A DNA stretch of 35,026 nucleotides from Shewanella marinintestina (GTDB taxonomy: Bacteria > Pseudomonadota > Gammaproteobacteria > Enterobacterales > Shewanellaceae), in NCBI RefSeq assembly GCF_023283845.1, contig NZ_JAKILC010000030.1:1-35026 (forward strand). Direction: 5' to 3'. A program made the translations under genes and the position numbers. How positions within the stretch are numbered: the first letter of the stretch is position 1; the number at the start of each line of letters is the position of its first letter. Below the pieces are notes generated by a model, which worked only from the letters and a program-made list of their open reading frames with translations, had not been told where the DNA came from and ran no database searches. Below, piece by piece: positions 1 through 8,030 of the stretch.

Positions 1-98
1 GTCACCTCAGGAGCAAGCTCCCTTGTGTTACCGCTCGACTTGCATGTGTTAGGCCTGCCGCCAGCGTTCAATCTGAGCCATGATCAAACTCTTCAATT
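1..98 (-). rRNA. rrs: 16S ribosomal RNA, 5' end (partial)
   Basis: The reverse complement of these bases begins AATTGAAGAGTTTGATCATG and continues into GAACGCTGGCGGCAGGCCTA, the universal 5' end of bacterial 16S rRNA. The V1 segment, with GAGCTTGCTC in a short hairpin, looks like Shewanella. The gene runs leftward and is cut by the window start. The mature 5' end is placed at about base 98 by comparison with the E. coli start. A boxA element and two strong promoters lie upstream on the same strand, so this is the head of an rrn operon. Confidence 0.97.
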
Positions 99-310
99 AA
101 AGTTTTTTTGCCTCATCCACCTTACAAGTAAGGAGAAATCAGCGGCTCAACGAATTCTGTATTACATAAATTATCTTTGATTTTACTTTCTATAAGAAAG
201 TGAAGACCAAAGTTGCTATGAACACTCATTCATTAAGTAAATTTTTGATTGCCTCATTCTTTACTAGAAAGAAGTAGACAATTTCGAATAACTTAATCTC
301 TGTGAGTGTC

Positions 311-344
311 CACACAGATTTGCTTGTCATATTGTTAAAGAGCG
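311..344 (-). promoter_or_regulatory. rrn leader boxA antitermination element
   Basis: On the minus strand bases 344-331 read CGCTCTTTAACAAT, matching the rrn boxA core (TGCTCTTTAACA) bound by NusB/NusE. It is followed by an AATCTGTGTGG-like stretch (about 320-311), as in enterobacterial rrn leaders. It sits about 230 bases upstream of the 16S start and downstream of both promoters, as expected for an rRNA antitermination site. Confidence 0.88.
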
Positions 345-430
345 TGCCGCTTCTATCAAGGCCCAATCCGTTAGGAGAAGCCTTTCAAAATGGCGCCTTA
401 GACGCTTAGGTCGTTTGGCTGAGGAGGCGT

Positions 431-485
431 ATTCTACACTTCCTAGTGTCGGCGTCAAGCGCTTATTTTAAGAAGATTTTCAAGC
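431..485 (-). promoter_or_regulatory. rrn promoter P2
   Basis: On the minus strand a -35 TTGACG (458-453) and a -10 TAGAAT (436-431) are separated by 16 bp, typical of rRNA promoters. The bases just upstream of the -35 (485-459) are A/T-rich with A- and T-tracts, as expected of an UP element. It is the promoter nearest the 16S gene and upstream of boxA. Confidence 0.82.
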
Positions 486-645
486 GATGATTTCTTATAC
501 AAGTCACATCTAATTGAGCTTCTAAAGCGATTGTCTCCTGGTTCAAATCTCTTTCGATTTTCAAACCTCTAACACCGCTGCAAGTCCCGTTCTATCTAGC
601 TTAAAGCTTGGTAGGTGGCCTGCTGTGCCGTGTCAGTGGATGCGC

Positions 646-673
646 ATTATAGGGATGTGGAGTGAAAGCGCAA
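646..673 (-). promoter_or_regulatory. rrn promoter P1
   Basis: On the minus strand a -35 TTGCGC (673-668) and a perfect -10 TATAAT (651-646) are separated by 16 bp and followed at once by GCGC. That GC-rich discriminator is the hallmark of stringently controlled rRNA promoters. It lies about 215 bp upstream of P2, giving the usual tandem P1-P2 arrangement. Confidence 0.85.
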
Positions 674-1007
674 GGAGCTTTTTCAAGAAATCGGTAACGA
701 CCGTACTGAGTGTTGTTTAATCCCGCACATTGCGAGTAAATCGCACCAAAACAACAATAAACTTGGTGATTAATTGCAAATTGGCTCAGTCATTACTAGG
801 TCAATTACCTGCAATAATACTCTCCCCCCCCTATTACGGCGTACTTATGCCGGTTCAAGCGCTAACACCAAATCATTAATTGCCAAATTTAGTCGATAAT
901 ATTGGCACTTATCGATTGCTGCGTTATGTTATGTGTAAACAGGTTCCAAAATTAAAGCAGCAGCAACTTTTGGATTTTGGTTATCTCATTTTAACTAGGG
1001 ATAGAAA
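674..1007. other. intergenic region between rrn P1 and the DUF4124 gene
   Basis: No gene is visible in these 334 bases. The left part would hold upstream activating sequence of rrn P1, such as FIS sites, but I cannot place individual sites. A run of eight C residues occurs at 824-831. The right part must contain the promoter of the gene at 1008; no -35/-10 pair is convincing. Confidence 0.5.
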
Positions 1008-1505
1008 ATGGCTAACTCGCAGAACATGATTTATTGCGTCTCAAGGAAATCGCCGTTACCACTTATTTCGAAAATCGCTTTTATGGTTTTAGTATTAACC
1101 TCGACCTCTGTTAATGCTAACGCTATTTATACCTGGATTGATGATAAGGGGGTCACTCACTATAGTCAGCAACCTCCAGCATCAAACCAAGCATCGAGCA
1201 AAAAGCTCTATAGTGAAGATATTGAACCTAAACACGTAGGCACTATTGCACCGATAAAGTCTGTAACTGATCTCAATCAACCTTCCGAGCTCGAGCAGAA
1301 AGCGGCTGCAATTAGCCTTGCCGATAAACAACAAGCTCAGCAAGTTTGTAAAAATGCTCAACACAGCCTTAATGTATTAACTACCCATACTAAGTTAACC
1401 AAAAAGAACAACGCCACAGGTAAACTTGAATCAATGACAGAAGAACAAAGACAAGCAGCTATTACTGAGCAAAAGGAAAGAATGAAGCTGTTCTGCAAAA
1501 CTTAA
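1008..1505 (+). CDS. exported DUF4124 domain protein
   Basis: The 165-residue product has an N-terminal hydrophobic stretch (about residues 20-34) ending in an Ala-Asn-Ala-type signal peptidase site. Directly after it comes IYTWIDDKGVTHYSQQPP (residues 40-57), the characteristic DUF4124 segment of small periplasmic proteins common in Gammaproteobacteria. The rest is polar, Lys/Gln-rich and probably helical, with two cysteines (about 115 and 163) that could form a disulfide. The start at 1008 has an AGGGA Shine-Dalgarno about seven bases upstream; the internal ATGs at 1026 and 1083 would cut into the signal region. The gene stands alone between the rrn operon and a convergent lipoprotein gene. 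The molecular role of DUF4124 proteins is not established and I do not assign one. Confidence 0.85.
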   Translation: MANSQNMIYCVSRKSPLPLISKIAFMVLVLTSTSVNANAIYTWIDDKGVTHYSQQPPASNQASSKKLYSEDIEPKHVGTIAPIKSVTDLNQPSELEQKAAAISLADKQQAQQVCKNAQHSLNVLTTHTKLTKKNNATGKLESMTEEQRQAAITEQKERMKLFCKT

Positions 1506-1648
1506 GGTCAACTCTTGGTGACGTATACCTTAGCTATCAAAGGGTGTCAGTATCAGGAACAATATGAAAAATGCGCAATAAACAACATATAATGCCTTAT
1601 CCTTGACTCAACAACTCTAGCCAAATAACAGTCATGTTGAACAAAGCA

Positions 1649-1685
1649 AAAATGCAGCCCCCAATGAAGTCTGCATTTTGTGTTT
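1649..1685. terminator. probable bidirectional terminator
   Basis: The arms AAAATGCAG (1649-1657) and CTGCATTTT (1671-1679) pair perfectly around a 13-base loop, followed by a T-rich tail on the plus strand and flanked by A-rich sequence for the other direction. It lies between the convergent genes at 1008-1505 and 1776-2099 and could serve both. The stem is AT-rich, so it is a moderate terminator at best. Confidence 0.5.
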
Positions 1686-1775
1686 TAGAATTCGCTTTTA
1701 ATCCCACGAGCTAGATGTTGGATTTATCTGGCAACTTACACAGATAAGAATGAAGCATCAACTCAGTAGGTCGAA

Positions 1776-2099
1776 CTATTTATTGGCTTGTAGATTGTAC
1801 ATTGAGCGAGGTACCCCATCTTCACAAGCTTTAAGCCCTGCATCCCACCCTGAATCAAAGCGACTGAGGCCATCAAGCGCTGTATCTTTTTTCACTGAAT
1901 CATAAAGCTCTGTTTGCTGACGCTTCATAACATAAGCATTTTTACAGCCACGGTAGTAACCATAGTGGTAAAGGCTTTCATATTCCATGTTGCCCTCACC
2001 AATATAAGGTGCTGACGTTTGCTCTTTTTCATAGTTAGAACTTGAACAGCCAACCACAGCTAATGAAGCCAAAACGATTACGGCTAATTGTTTTTTCAT
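1776..2099 (-). CDS. small outer-envelope lipoprotein, unknown function
   Basis: The 107-residue product begins with a lysine-rich n-region, a hydrophobic core and a lipobox ending at Cys18 (VVGC), so it should be lipid-modified by Lgt and cleaved by LspA. Ser-Ser-Ser follows the cysteine. There is no Asp at +2, so export to the outer membrane is expected. The mature part is short, Tyr/Gly-rich (about residues 36-55) and contains two further cysteines. I do not recognise the family. Start: ATG at 2099 with CGGAG about ten bases upstream. It is the only gene in its unit. Confidence 0.8.
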   Translation of the reverse strand: MKKQLAVIVLASLAVVGCSSSNYEKEQTSAPYIGEGNMEYESLYHYGYYRGCKNAYVMKRQQTELYDSVKKDTALDGLSRFDSGWDAGLKACEDGVPRSMYNLQANK

Positions 2100-2446
2100 G
2101 AAGTTCTACTCCGTGTCCATATCAAAATAAAAATGAATGTATAAAAGGCGACTTGTACATTTTGCTGATAGAAAAGCCGATTCATACATTTAAGTATTGT
2201 TTATTGGTCCTACAACACCAACTCTTTTTAAATATCACTAACAAATACAGTAATTGCTATAAACCTATAGTTCAAATATACATCACATTGGGCAACTTAA
2301 AAGACTTTGCAGATAATTTATGCTCATTATCAGGTTCTTCACTTAACTGCCTACTCATTGGCATAAAAAATGGCCTCATAAAACTGAGACCATTTTTAAA
2401 TGTAGAAAGCTATTATAAGCAGTTAAAACAAACTACAGAACAAGTA
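2100..2446. other. intergenic region between lipoprotein and clpB genes
   Basis: It holds the upstream region of the leftward lipoprotein gene and, at 2366-2397, the clpB terminator. A 100-codon open frame from a TTG at 2153 runs rightward through the terminator stem into the clpB 3' end, but it has no Shine-Dalgarno and low-complexity composition, so I do not call it a gene. Confidence 0.55.
2366..2397 (-). terminator. rho-independent terminator of clpB
   Basis: The arms 2366-2378 (AAAAATGGCCTCA) and 2385-2397 (TGAGACCATTTTT) pair with one mismatch around a six-base loop. A T-run follows on the minus strand. It lies about 50 bases beyond the clpB stop codon. The A/T flanks make it potentially bidirectional. 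Confidence 0.8.
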
Positions 2447-5020
2447 TTATTGTGAAAAAGTTAAGGCATCATCTTCAACCACGATTTTAATCGCCTTGCC
2501 AGGTAACAACTTGCCACTTAATATTTGCTGCGCTAATGGATTTTCAACTTCTTGCTGCAGGGCTCTTTTAAGCGGTCGTGCACCATAGATAGGATCAAAA
2601 CCAGCTCTTGCTATTAACGCTAAAGCTTCATCAGTCATCTCTAGGCCGTAATCTTTATCTGCAAGACGCTTTTTAAGCCCTTCGATTTGAATGCCAGCGA
2701 TATGAGCAATATTATTCTCATCTAGAGGATGGAACACAACAGCTTCATCGATACGGTTTAAAAACTCAGGCCTAAAGTTTTGCGTCACCACCTGCATCAC
2801 GTCTGATTTCATCTCATCATAACTTTGATTGCCAAAACCAAGTTGGATCAGATCAGAACCTAAGTTGGAAGTCATAATGACCACGGTATTTCTAAAATCA
2901 ACGGTGCGGCCTTGACCATCAGTCAGACGACCATCATCTAATACCTGCAATAAGATGTTAAATACATCGGGATGTGCTTTCTCTACTTCATCCAGTAAAA
3001 TCACCGAATAAGGTTTACGCCTAACAGCTTCAGTTAAATAACCGCCTTCTTCATAGCCAACATAGCCTGGAGGAGCACCGACTAAACGCGATACAGAGTG
3101 CTTTTCCATAAACTCAGACATATCGATACGAACCAGAGCTGACTCGGTATCAAATAGGAACTTAGCCAGTGACTTACATAATTCAGTTTTACCGACACCG
3201 GTTGGGCCTAAAAATAGAAAAGAACCGATTGGACGATTTGGATCTGCAAGCCCTGCACGGCTACGACGAATTGCATTCGATACCGAATTTACCGCTTCAT
3301 TCTGACCAATAACCCGTTCATGCAAAGCATCTTCCATCTTAAGCAATTTGTCACGCTCACCTTCAAGCATCTTAGAAACAGGGATCCCCGTCGCTTTTGA
3401 TAACACTTCAGCGATTTCTACGTCGGTAACTTTGTTACGTAGCAGTGTCATATCTTGCATTTCAGCTTGTGCAGCAAGATCTAACTGCTTTTCAAGCTCA
3501 GGAATACGACCATACTGTAGTTCAGACATTCTAGTTAAGTCACCCGCACGACGAGCAACTTCTAAATCCATACGCGCTTGCTCAAGATCTGCCTTAATAT
3601 GCTGAGTACCAGCTAACGCTGCCTTTTCTGTATGCCAAATCTCATTCAGCTCAGCGGCTTTAGCCTCTACATCTTTAAGCTCTGTACGCAAAGTATCTAA
3701 ACGACGCAAACTTGCTTCATCAGCCTCTTTACTCAAAGCTTGCTCTTCAAGTTTTAACTGAATCGCACGACGCTCTAGTCTGTCCAGAGACTCTGGCTTA
3801 GAGTCTATCTGAATACGGATGCTCGATGCAGCTTCGTCTATTAAGTCGATAGCTTTATCTGGCAACTTACGATCTGAGATATAACGGTGCGACATGCTCG
3901 CCGCAGCGACAATCGCAGGGTCGGTAATTTCTACATGGTGATGCAACTCATAGCGCTCTTTTAAACCACGTAAAATAGCAATGGTATCCTCAACGCTTGG
4001 CTCATCAACCAATACCTTTTGGAAGCGACGCTCTAGTGCAGCGTCTTTTTCAATGTATTGACGATACTCATCTAACGTTGTTGCACCAACGCAATGTAAG
4101 TCACCTCGGGCAAGTGCAGGCTTTAACATATTACCCGCATCCATTGCACCATCAGACTTACCGGCACCCACCATAGTATGCAATTCATCAATAAAGAGGA
4201 TAACTTGTCCCTCTTCTTGCGAAAGCTCATTTAGTACCGCTTTTAAGCGTTCTTCAAATTCACCACGATATTTAGCCCCGGCAACTAACGCGCCCATGTC
4301 TAAAGACAATACACGCTTATTTTTAATGCCTTCTGGTACTTCGTTGTTGATGATGCGCTGCGCTAACCCTTCAACAATGGCGGTTTTACCCACCCCCGGC
4401 TCACCAATAAGTACAGGGTTGTTCTTACTGCGACGCTGCAACACTTGAATCGTGCGGCGAATTTCATCATCACGACCAATCACAGGGTCAAGTTTTCCTT
4501 GCTCTGCACGCTCGGTTAAATCAACCGTAAACTTTTTAAGCGCTTGGCGTTGATCTTCAGCATTAGGATCGTCCACCTTCTGGCCATTACGTACTTGGTC
4601 AATGGTCGACTCCATTAACTCTTTAGTCGCACCCGATTGTTTAAGTGCTTGCGCTAAAGGATCATTGCCCTCAAGCGCAGCCAAAACGAATAACTCACTA
4701 GAGATAAACTTGTCTTTACGTTTTTGCGCCAATTTATCGCACAAGTTTAGCAAGCGAATAAGCGCTTGAGATAACTGCACGTCACCGCCAGTGCCTTCTA
4801 CTTGTGGCTTTTGTTCAAGATCTTGGCTCAGTAACGAGCGCAAGGTGCTCACTTGGATCCCTGCTTGAGTCAGTAGTGGGTGAATTGAGCCCCCATCTTG
4901 ATTCAGTAACGCCATCATCAAATGTGATGGTTCAATAAATTGGTGATCTCGTCCTAGTGCCAATGACTGAGCATCCGAGATGGCAATCTGGAATTTATTG
5001 GTCATACGATCTAATCGCAT
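2447..5020 (-). CDS. clpB: ATP-dependent disaggregase ClpB
   Basis: This is the Hsp100 chaperone that, with DnaK/DnaJ/GrpE, threads aggregated polypeptides through its hexameric ring in the cytoplasm. The 857 residues match the E. coli length exactly. Visible in order: Clp-N domain (1-150), first AAA+ module with Walker A GEPGVGKT at 206-213 and Walker B FIDELHT, the long charged coiled-coil middle domain (about 400-530) that separates ClpB from ClpA, a second Walker A GPTGVGKT near 605, and the ClpB C-terminal domain (GARPLKRALQQEVENPLA). The pore loop KYRGEFEERL is intact. The start ATG at 5020 has GGAGG (5025-5030). A sigma32 promoter lies about 175 bp upstream and a terminator follows the stop. 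The gene trails rluD and pgeF by 207 bases and can be transcribed separately under heat shock. Confidence 0.99.
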   Translation of the reverse strand: MRLDRMTNKFQIAISDAQSLALGRDHQFIEPSHLMMALLNQDGGSIHPLLTQAGIQVSTLRSLLSQDLEQKPQVEGTGGDVQLSQALIRLLNLCDKLAQKRKDKFISSELFVLAALEGNDPLAQALKQSGATKELMESTIDQVRNGQKVDDPNAEDQRQALKKFTVDLTERAEQGKLDPVIGRDDEIRRTIQVLQRRSKNNPVLIGEPGVGKTAIVEGLAQRIINNEVPEGIKNKRVLSLDMGALVAGAKYRGEFEERLKAVLNELSQEEGQVILFIDELHTMVGAGKSDGAMDAGNMLKPALARGDLHCVGATTLDEYRQYIEKDAALERRFQKVLVDEPSVEDTIAILRGLKERYELHHHVEITDPAIVAAASMSHRYISDRKLPDKAIDLIDEAASSIRIQIDSKPESLDRLERRAIQLKLEEQALSKEADEASLRRLDTLRTELKDVEAKAAELNEIWHTEKAALAGTQHIKADLEQARMDLEVARRAGDLTRMSELQYGRIPELEKQLDLAAQAEMQDMTLLRNKVTDVEIAEVLSKATGIPVSKMLEGERDKLLKMEDALHERVIGQNEAVNSVSNAIRRSRAGLADPNRPIGSFLFLGPTGVGKTELCKSLAKFLFDTESALVRIDMSEFMEKHSVSRLVGAPPGYVGYEEGGYLTEAVRRKPYSVILLDEVEKAHPDVFNILLQVLDDGRLTDGQGRTVDFRNTVVIMTSNLGSDLIQLGFGNQSYDEMKSDVMQVVTQNFRPEFLNRIDEAVVFHPLDENNIAHIAGIQIEGLKKRLADKDYGLEMTDEALALIARAGFDPIYGARPLKRALQQEVENPLAQQILSGKLLPGKAIKIVVEDDALTFSQ

Positions 5021-5194
5021 AAATCCTCCGATAACTCATAAAAAAATAATAAATAAAAGGCATGGAAAGCTACAGAATAACTGCAGGAATGCACTGGATA
5101 ATCTAATACCAATCAGTATCAATCCATTGGCACTTCTACTTACATTAGAAAAGGGGTCACTCCGCGTTAAAGCGAAATTGATGTTACTTAAAAG

Positions 5195-5220
5195 ATGGGG
5201 GCTATTTGAACAATATCAAG
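5195..5220 (-). promoter_or_regulatory. sigma32 heat-shock promoter for clpB
   Basis: On the minus strand CTTGAT (5220-5215), a 14-bp spacer and CCCCATCT (5200-5193) match the sigma32 consensus CTTGAA-N13/14-CCCCATNT at all but one -35 base. It lies just downstream of the pgeF stop and directs transcription into clpB, a classical member of the heat-shock regulon. Confidence 0.88.
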
Positions 5221-5227
5221 TAAAGAG

Positions 5228-5974
5228 TTAACGATTAAGCCAAATAAATGATGCCATACGGCCAGTAATACCGTCACGACGATAAGAAAAAAAGCTTTGT
5301 TGCTCAGCAACCGTGCAGCGTTTGTCTCGATAAATACGCGTCACACCTAATAATGCCAATCTAAACTCGGCCAAACCTTGAATATCAGCCATGTATTTTT
5401 GCTCACCTTGAGCATTGATATGAGCGCTAAAAAACTGGCCACTTAGCGGATGCTTTGCCTCGAATAGTGCTTTAACCTCTGGGCCGATTTCAAACGCATT
5501 CGGACCAATAGCCGGGCCTAAATACGCCACCAGCTCATTTGGCTTATGGGTAAACTTTGCCACTGCGGTTTCAATAATACCATCACATAAACCGCGCCAA
5601 CCTGCATGAACGGCGGCAACTTCGGTGCCATTTTCATCACATAGCAATACAGGTAAGCAATCTGCAGTCATCACCACGCACACTTGCTCATTACTTTGGG
5701 TGTAGCTGCCATCGGCATTAATCACTTGGCTATTATCGGCTTCAACCACATCAATGCTGTGAGTCTGTTCTAGCCAGGCAGGTTTTGCTGAAAGAGAAAG
5801 TTGTTGCTCAATGAGCAGACGGTTAGCTAGAACCATTTGCGGATCGTCGCCAACGTGCAGCCCAAGATTAAGGCTAGCGTAAGGTGGCAGACTGCAGCCA
5901 CCTTCTCGAGTCGAAAAAGCCAAGCTTACTCCCGATGGAATAAACCAAGCTTGACTTTCAATATGCTGACTCAT
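5228..5974 (-). CDS. pgeF: peptidoglycan editing factor PgeF (YfiH/LACC1 family)
   Basis: The 248-residue protein belongs to the multicopper polyphenol oxidase-like/LACC1 family. Established work on E. coli YfiH links it to removal of mis-incorporated L-Ser from UDP-MurNAc precursors; other members act on purine nucleosides. The family metal ligands are present: His71 (in LEQTHS), Cys106 (in MTADCLPVLLCD) and His123 (in AVHAGWRGL). AYLGPAIGPNAFEIG is another family signature. It follows rluD with a one-base stop/start overlap (TAATG at 5974), so the two are translationally coupled. The rluD-pgeF-clpB order is common in Gammaproteobacteria. Confidence 0.96.
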   Translation of the reverse strand: MSQHIESQAWFIPSGVSLAFSTREGGCSLPPYASLNLGLHVGDDPQMVLANRLLIEQQLSLSAKPAWLEQTHSIDVVEADNSQVINADGSYTQSNEQVCVVMTADCLPVLLCDENGTEVAAVHAGWRGLCDGIIETAVAKFTHKPNELVAYLGPAIGPNAFEIGPEVKALFEAKHPLSGQFFSAHINAQGEQKYMADIQGLAEFRLALLGVTRIYRDKRCTVAEQQSFFSYRRDGITGRMASFIWLNR

Positions 5975-6945
5975 TAATACACTGTTGGATTTTCTTCAGT
6001 GTCTTTACGCAGAGCTTTAGTTAGCTTTACCATGTCATCAGGAATTGGGGCTTGCCAGCTCATGATTTCACAAGTAAACGGATGTGCTAATTCAAGTCTT
6101 ACTGCGTGCAGTGCTTGACGTTTGAAGCCCATATAGGTTTCAAAAAAGTCTGGTGCAGCACCTTTTGGCGGACGTGGACGACCAGCATAAACTGGGTCAC
6201 CAACCAATACATGACCAATATGTGCCATATGCACACGGATTTGGTGAGTACGACCAGATTCAAGACGCAGTCTCAAACGCGTATGCGCTCTAAACTTTTC
6301 TGCCACACGGTAATGAGTCATCGCAGGCTTACCATTATGAACAACTGCCATATGGGTACGTTTAGTCGGGTGACGGTCGATAGGCTCATCAACTGTGCCA
6401 CCGGCAATAATTGTGCCTGTGACAATCGCTTCGTATTCACGAGTAATTTCACGAGCCTGCAGTGCGCTCACAAGGTGAGTCTGTGCTTCAACCGTTTTAG
6501 CAACTACCATCAAACCGGTAGTGTCTTTATCCAAACGATGCACAATACCTGCACGTGGAACTAGCTCAATACCTGGACAATGATGCAATAGTGCATTCAT
6601 CAAGGTACCATTTTGGTTGCCCGCACCAGGGTGCACAACCAAACCAGCTTGCTTGTTAATAACCAAAATATGGTCATCTTCATACACGATATCTAAATCA
6701 ATCGCTTCAGCTTGTGCTTTAGTTTCTTCTTCAAGCGTGGCACCAATAGTGACTACCTGACCTTCAAGCACTTTAAGTCTTGGCTTGTCAGAAACCTCGC
6801 CATCGATACTAACTGAGCCGGATAAAATCCACTCTTTAATTCGTGTGCGCGAGTAATCCGGGAACAAATCAGCCAAAGTTTGGTCTAATCTCTGTCCGGT
6901 TTGTGTTGCTGTGATCTCGCTTTTTAGATTAATCTCTTGTGTCAT
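5974..6945 (-). CDS. rluD: 23S rRNA pseudouridine(1911/1915/1917) synthase RluD
   Basis: RluD isomerises three uridines in helix 69 of 23S rRNA, which is important for ribosome assembly and termination. The protein has an N-terminal S4 RNA-binding domain (about residues 18-75) and the RluA-type catalytic domain with HRLDKDTTG; the catalytic Asp falls at residue 139, the same number as in E. coli, when translation starts at the ATG at 6945. The GTG at 6960 would add five residues with no family counterpart, so I prefer 6945 (323 aa). RTHQIRVHMAHIGHVLVGDP is also typical. It is the first gene of rluD-pgeF-clpB and is divergent from bamD. Confidence 0.97.
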   Translation of the reverse strand: MTQEINLKSEITATQTGQRLDQTLADLFPDYSRTRIKEWILSGSVSIDGEVSDKPRLKVLEGQVVTIGATLEEETKAQAEAIDLDIVYEDDHILVINKQAGLVVHPGAGNQNGTLMNALLHHCPGIELVPRAGIVHRLDKDTTGLMVVAKTVEAQTHLVSALQAREITREYEAIVTGTIIAGGTVDEPIDRHPTKRTHMAVVHNGKPAMTHYRVAEKFRAHTRLRLRLESGRTHQIRVHMAHIGHVLVGDPVYAGRPRPPKGAAPDFFETYMGFKRQALHAVRLELAHPFTCEIMSWQAPIPDDMVKLTKALRKDTEENPTVY

Positions 6946-7067
6946 ATGAACCGTACCCACTTTTCTGGGTCCAAAAATGTTTACTATCTGTTACAATCGG
7001 ATTGTTTCTATTTTATCGTGAAATGGAAAAATTCTTAACAACAACTTTAAAAGAATCGAATTCAAGT

Positions 7068-7829
7068 ATGCATAAAATTGCCAAAAGTGTCGCTGTAGTC
7101 CTTATTACACTCGCAGCTACGGCCTGTAGTAGCAAACAGGGCCAAGACCCTGTAATGACAAAAAGCTCACCAGAAGTGCTTTATTCTCAAGCTAGAACCT
7201 CAATGGAGCTAGGGAATTACAGCAAAGCTGTGCGTTCTCTAGAAGCCTTGGATTCACGCTTTCCTTTCGGACCGCATAAAACTCAAGTACAGCTTGATCT
7301 TATTTATGCCTATTACAAACTTGACGATCCAGCGTCAGGTATTGCGAACATCGATCGTTTTATTCGCTTAAACCCAACCCATAAAGATATTGATTATGTT
7401 TACTATATGCGCGGCTTAGTCAATATGCAGTCTGATCGATACCTATTTCACGATATGCTAAATATCGATCGTTCTGACCGCGACCCTAAAGCAGCACAAG
7501 ATGCATTTAAAGATTTTGATCGACTAATTAAGTCTTATCCAAACAGTAAGTATGCAGCAGATGCGCAAAAACGCATGCAGCACCTTAAAAATAGACTGGC
7601 ACTTTACTCGATCAAGGTAGCTGAATACTACATAAAAATGAATGCTTGGAGTGCGGCAGCTGTGCGTGCACAATCAGTTTTAGAGACTTACCCTGGTACA
7701 CCGTCAGCTGAAAAAGCATTAGAAATCATGTCTACTGCATACGGTGAGCTAGGACAAGAAAAGCTTAAAGATCATGCACTCATGGTTATGAAAGCTAATT
7801 TTCCAAACAACAAATTAGTTAGCAATTAA
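7068..7829 (+). CDS. bamD: outer membrane assembly lipoprotein BamD
   Basis: BamD is the essential lipoprotein of the BAM complex that inserts beta-barrel proteins into the outer membrane. From ATG 7068 the product has 253 residues (E. coli 245) with a signal peptide and lipobox ending at Cys20 (ATAC). The mature part is five TPR-like helical repeats with diagnostic segments: ALDSRFPFGP, QVQLDLIYAYYK, IDRFIRLNPTH, YYMRGL, DRSDRDP and RLALYSIKVAEYYIK. The open frame reaches back to 6939, but residues before 7068 would bury the signal peptide, so 7068 is the likely start although its Shine-Dalgarno is weak. A perfect palindromic terminator follows. The bamD/rluD divergent pair is conserved in gammaproteobacteria. 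Confidence 0.96.
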   Translation: MHKIAKSVAVVLITLAATACSSKQGQDPVMTKSSPEVLYSQARTSMELGNYSKAVRSLEALDSRFPFGPHKTQVQLDLIYAYYKLDDPASGIANIDRFIRLNPTHKDIDYVYYMRGLVNMQSDRYLFHDMLNIDRSDRDPKAAQDAFKDFDRLIKSYPNSKYAADAQKRMQHLKNRLALYSIKVAEYYIKMNAWSAAAVRAQSVLETYPGTPSAEKALEIMSTAYGELGQEKLKDHALMVMKANFPNNKLVSN

Positions 7830-7857
7830 AACCGTAAAACATACAGATTCGATGATA

Positions 7858-7889
7858 AATAAAGGCCTCAATTGAGGCCTTTATTTTTT
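7858..7889 (+). terminator. bamD rho-independent terminator
   Basis: Bases 7858-7885 form a perfect 28-bp palindrome centred at 7871/7872 (half-site AATAAAGGCCTCAA), followed by T residues to 7889. It lies 29 bases after the bamD stop. The symmetrical A/T flanks would also allow termination of leftward transcripts from the RND gene. Confidence 0.92.
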
Positions 7890-8030
7890 GTACAAATTTT
7901 GACTTGCATAGCTAAATAATAATCACTATTCGCGTAATCGATGCAAAACTTAAATTTTAGCTGTTGTTCTTTTTATTGATACAACCTAATCCGCTCAGCT
8001 CTGCTGCATTGATTTTTAAAGTCATGAATA

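Noticed and set aside
2153..2455. 100-codon rightward open frame between the lipoprotein and clpB genes
   Set aside because: It starts at TTG without a ribosome-binding site, runs through the clpB terminator stem and overlaps the clpB 3' end. Its translation is low-complexity and matches no family I recognise.
4980..5231. 83-codon rightward open frame over the clpB start and promoter
   Set aside because: It lies antisense across the clpB start codon, Shine-Dalgarno and sigma32 promoter, which explain the sequence; it has no sign of coding.
6939..7067. N-terminal extension of BamD from the upstream start at 6939
   Set aside because: It would overlap the rluD start region and place 43 residues ahead of a perfect lipoprotein signal peptide, so BamD must start at 7068.
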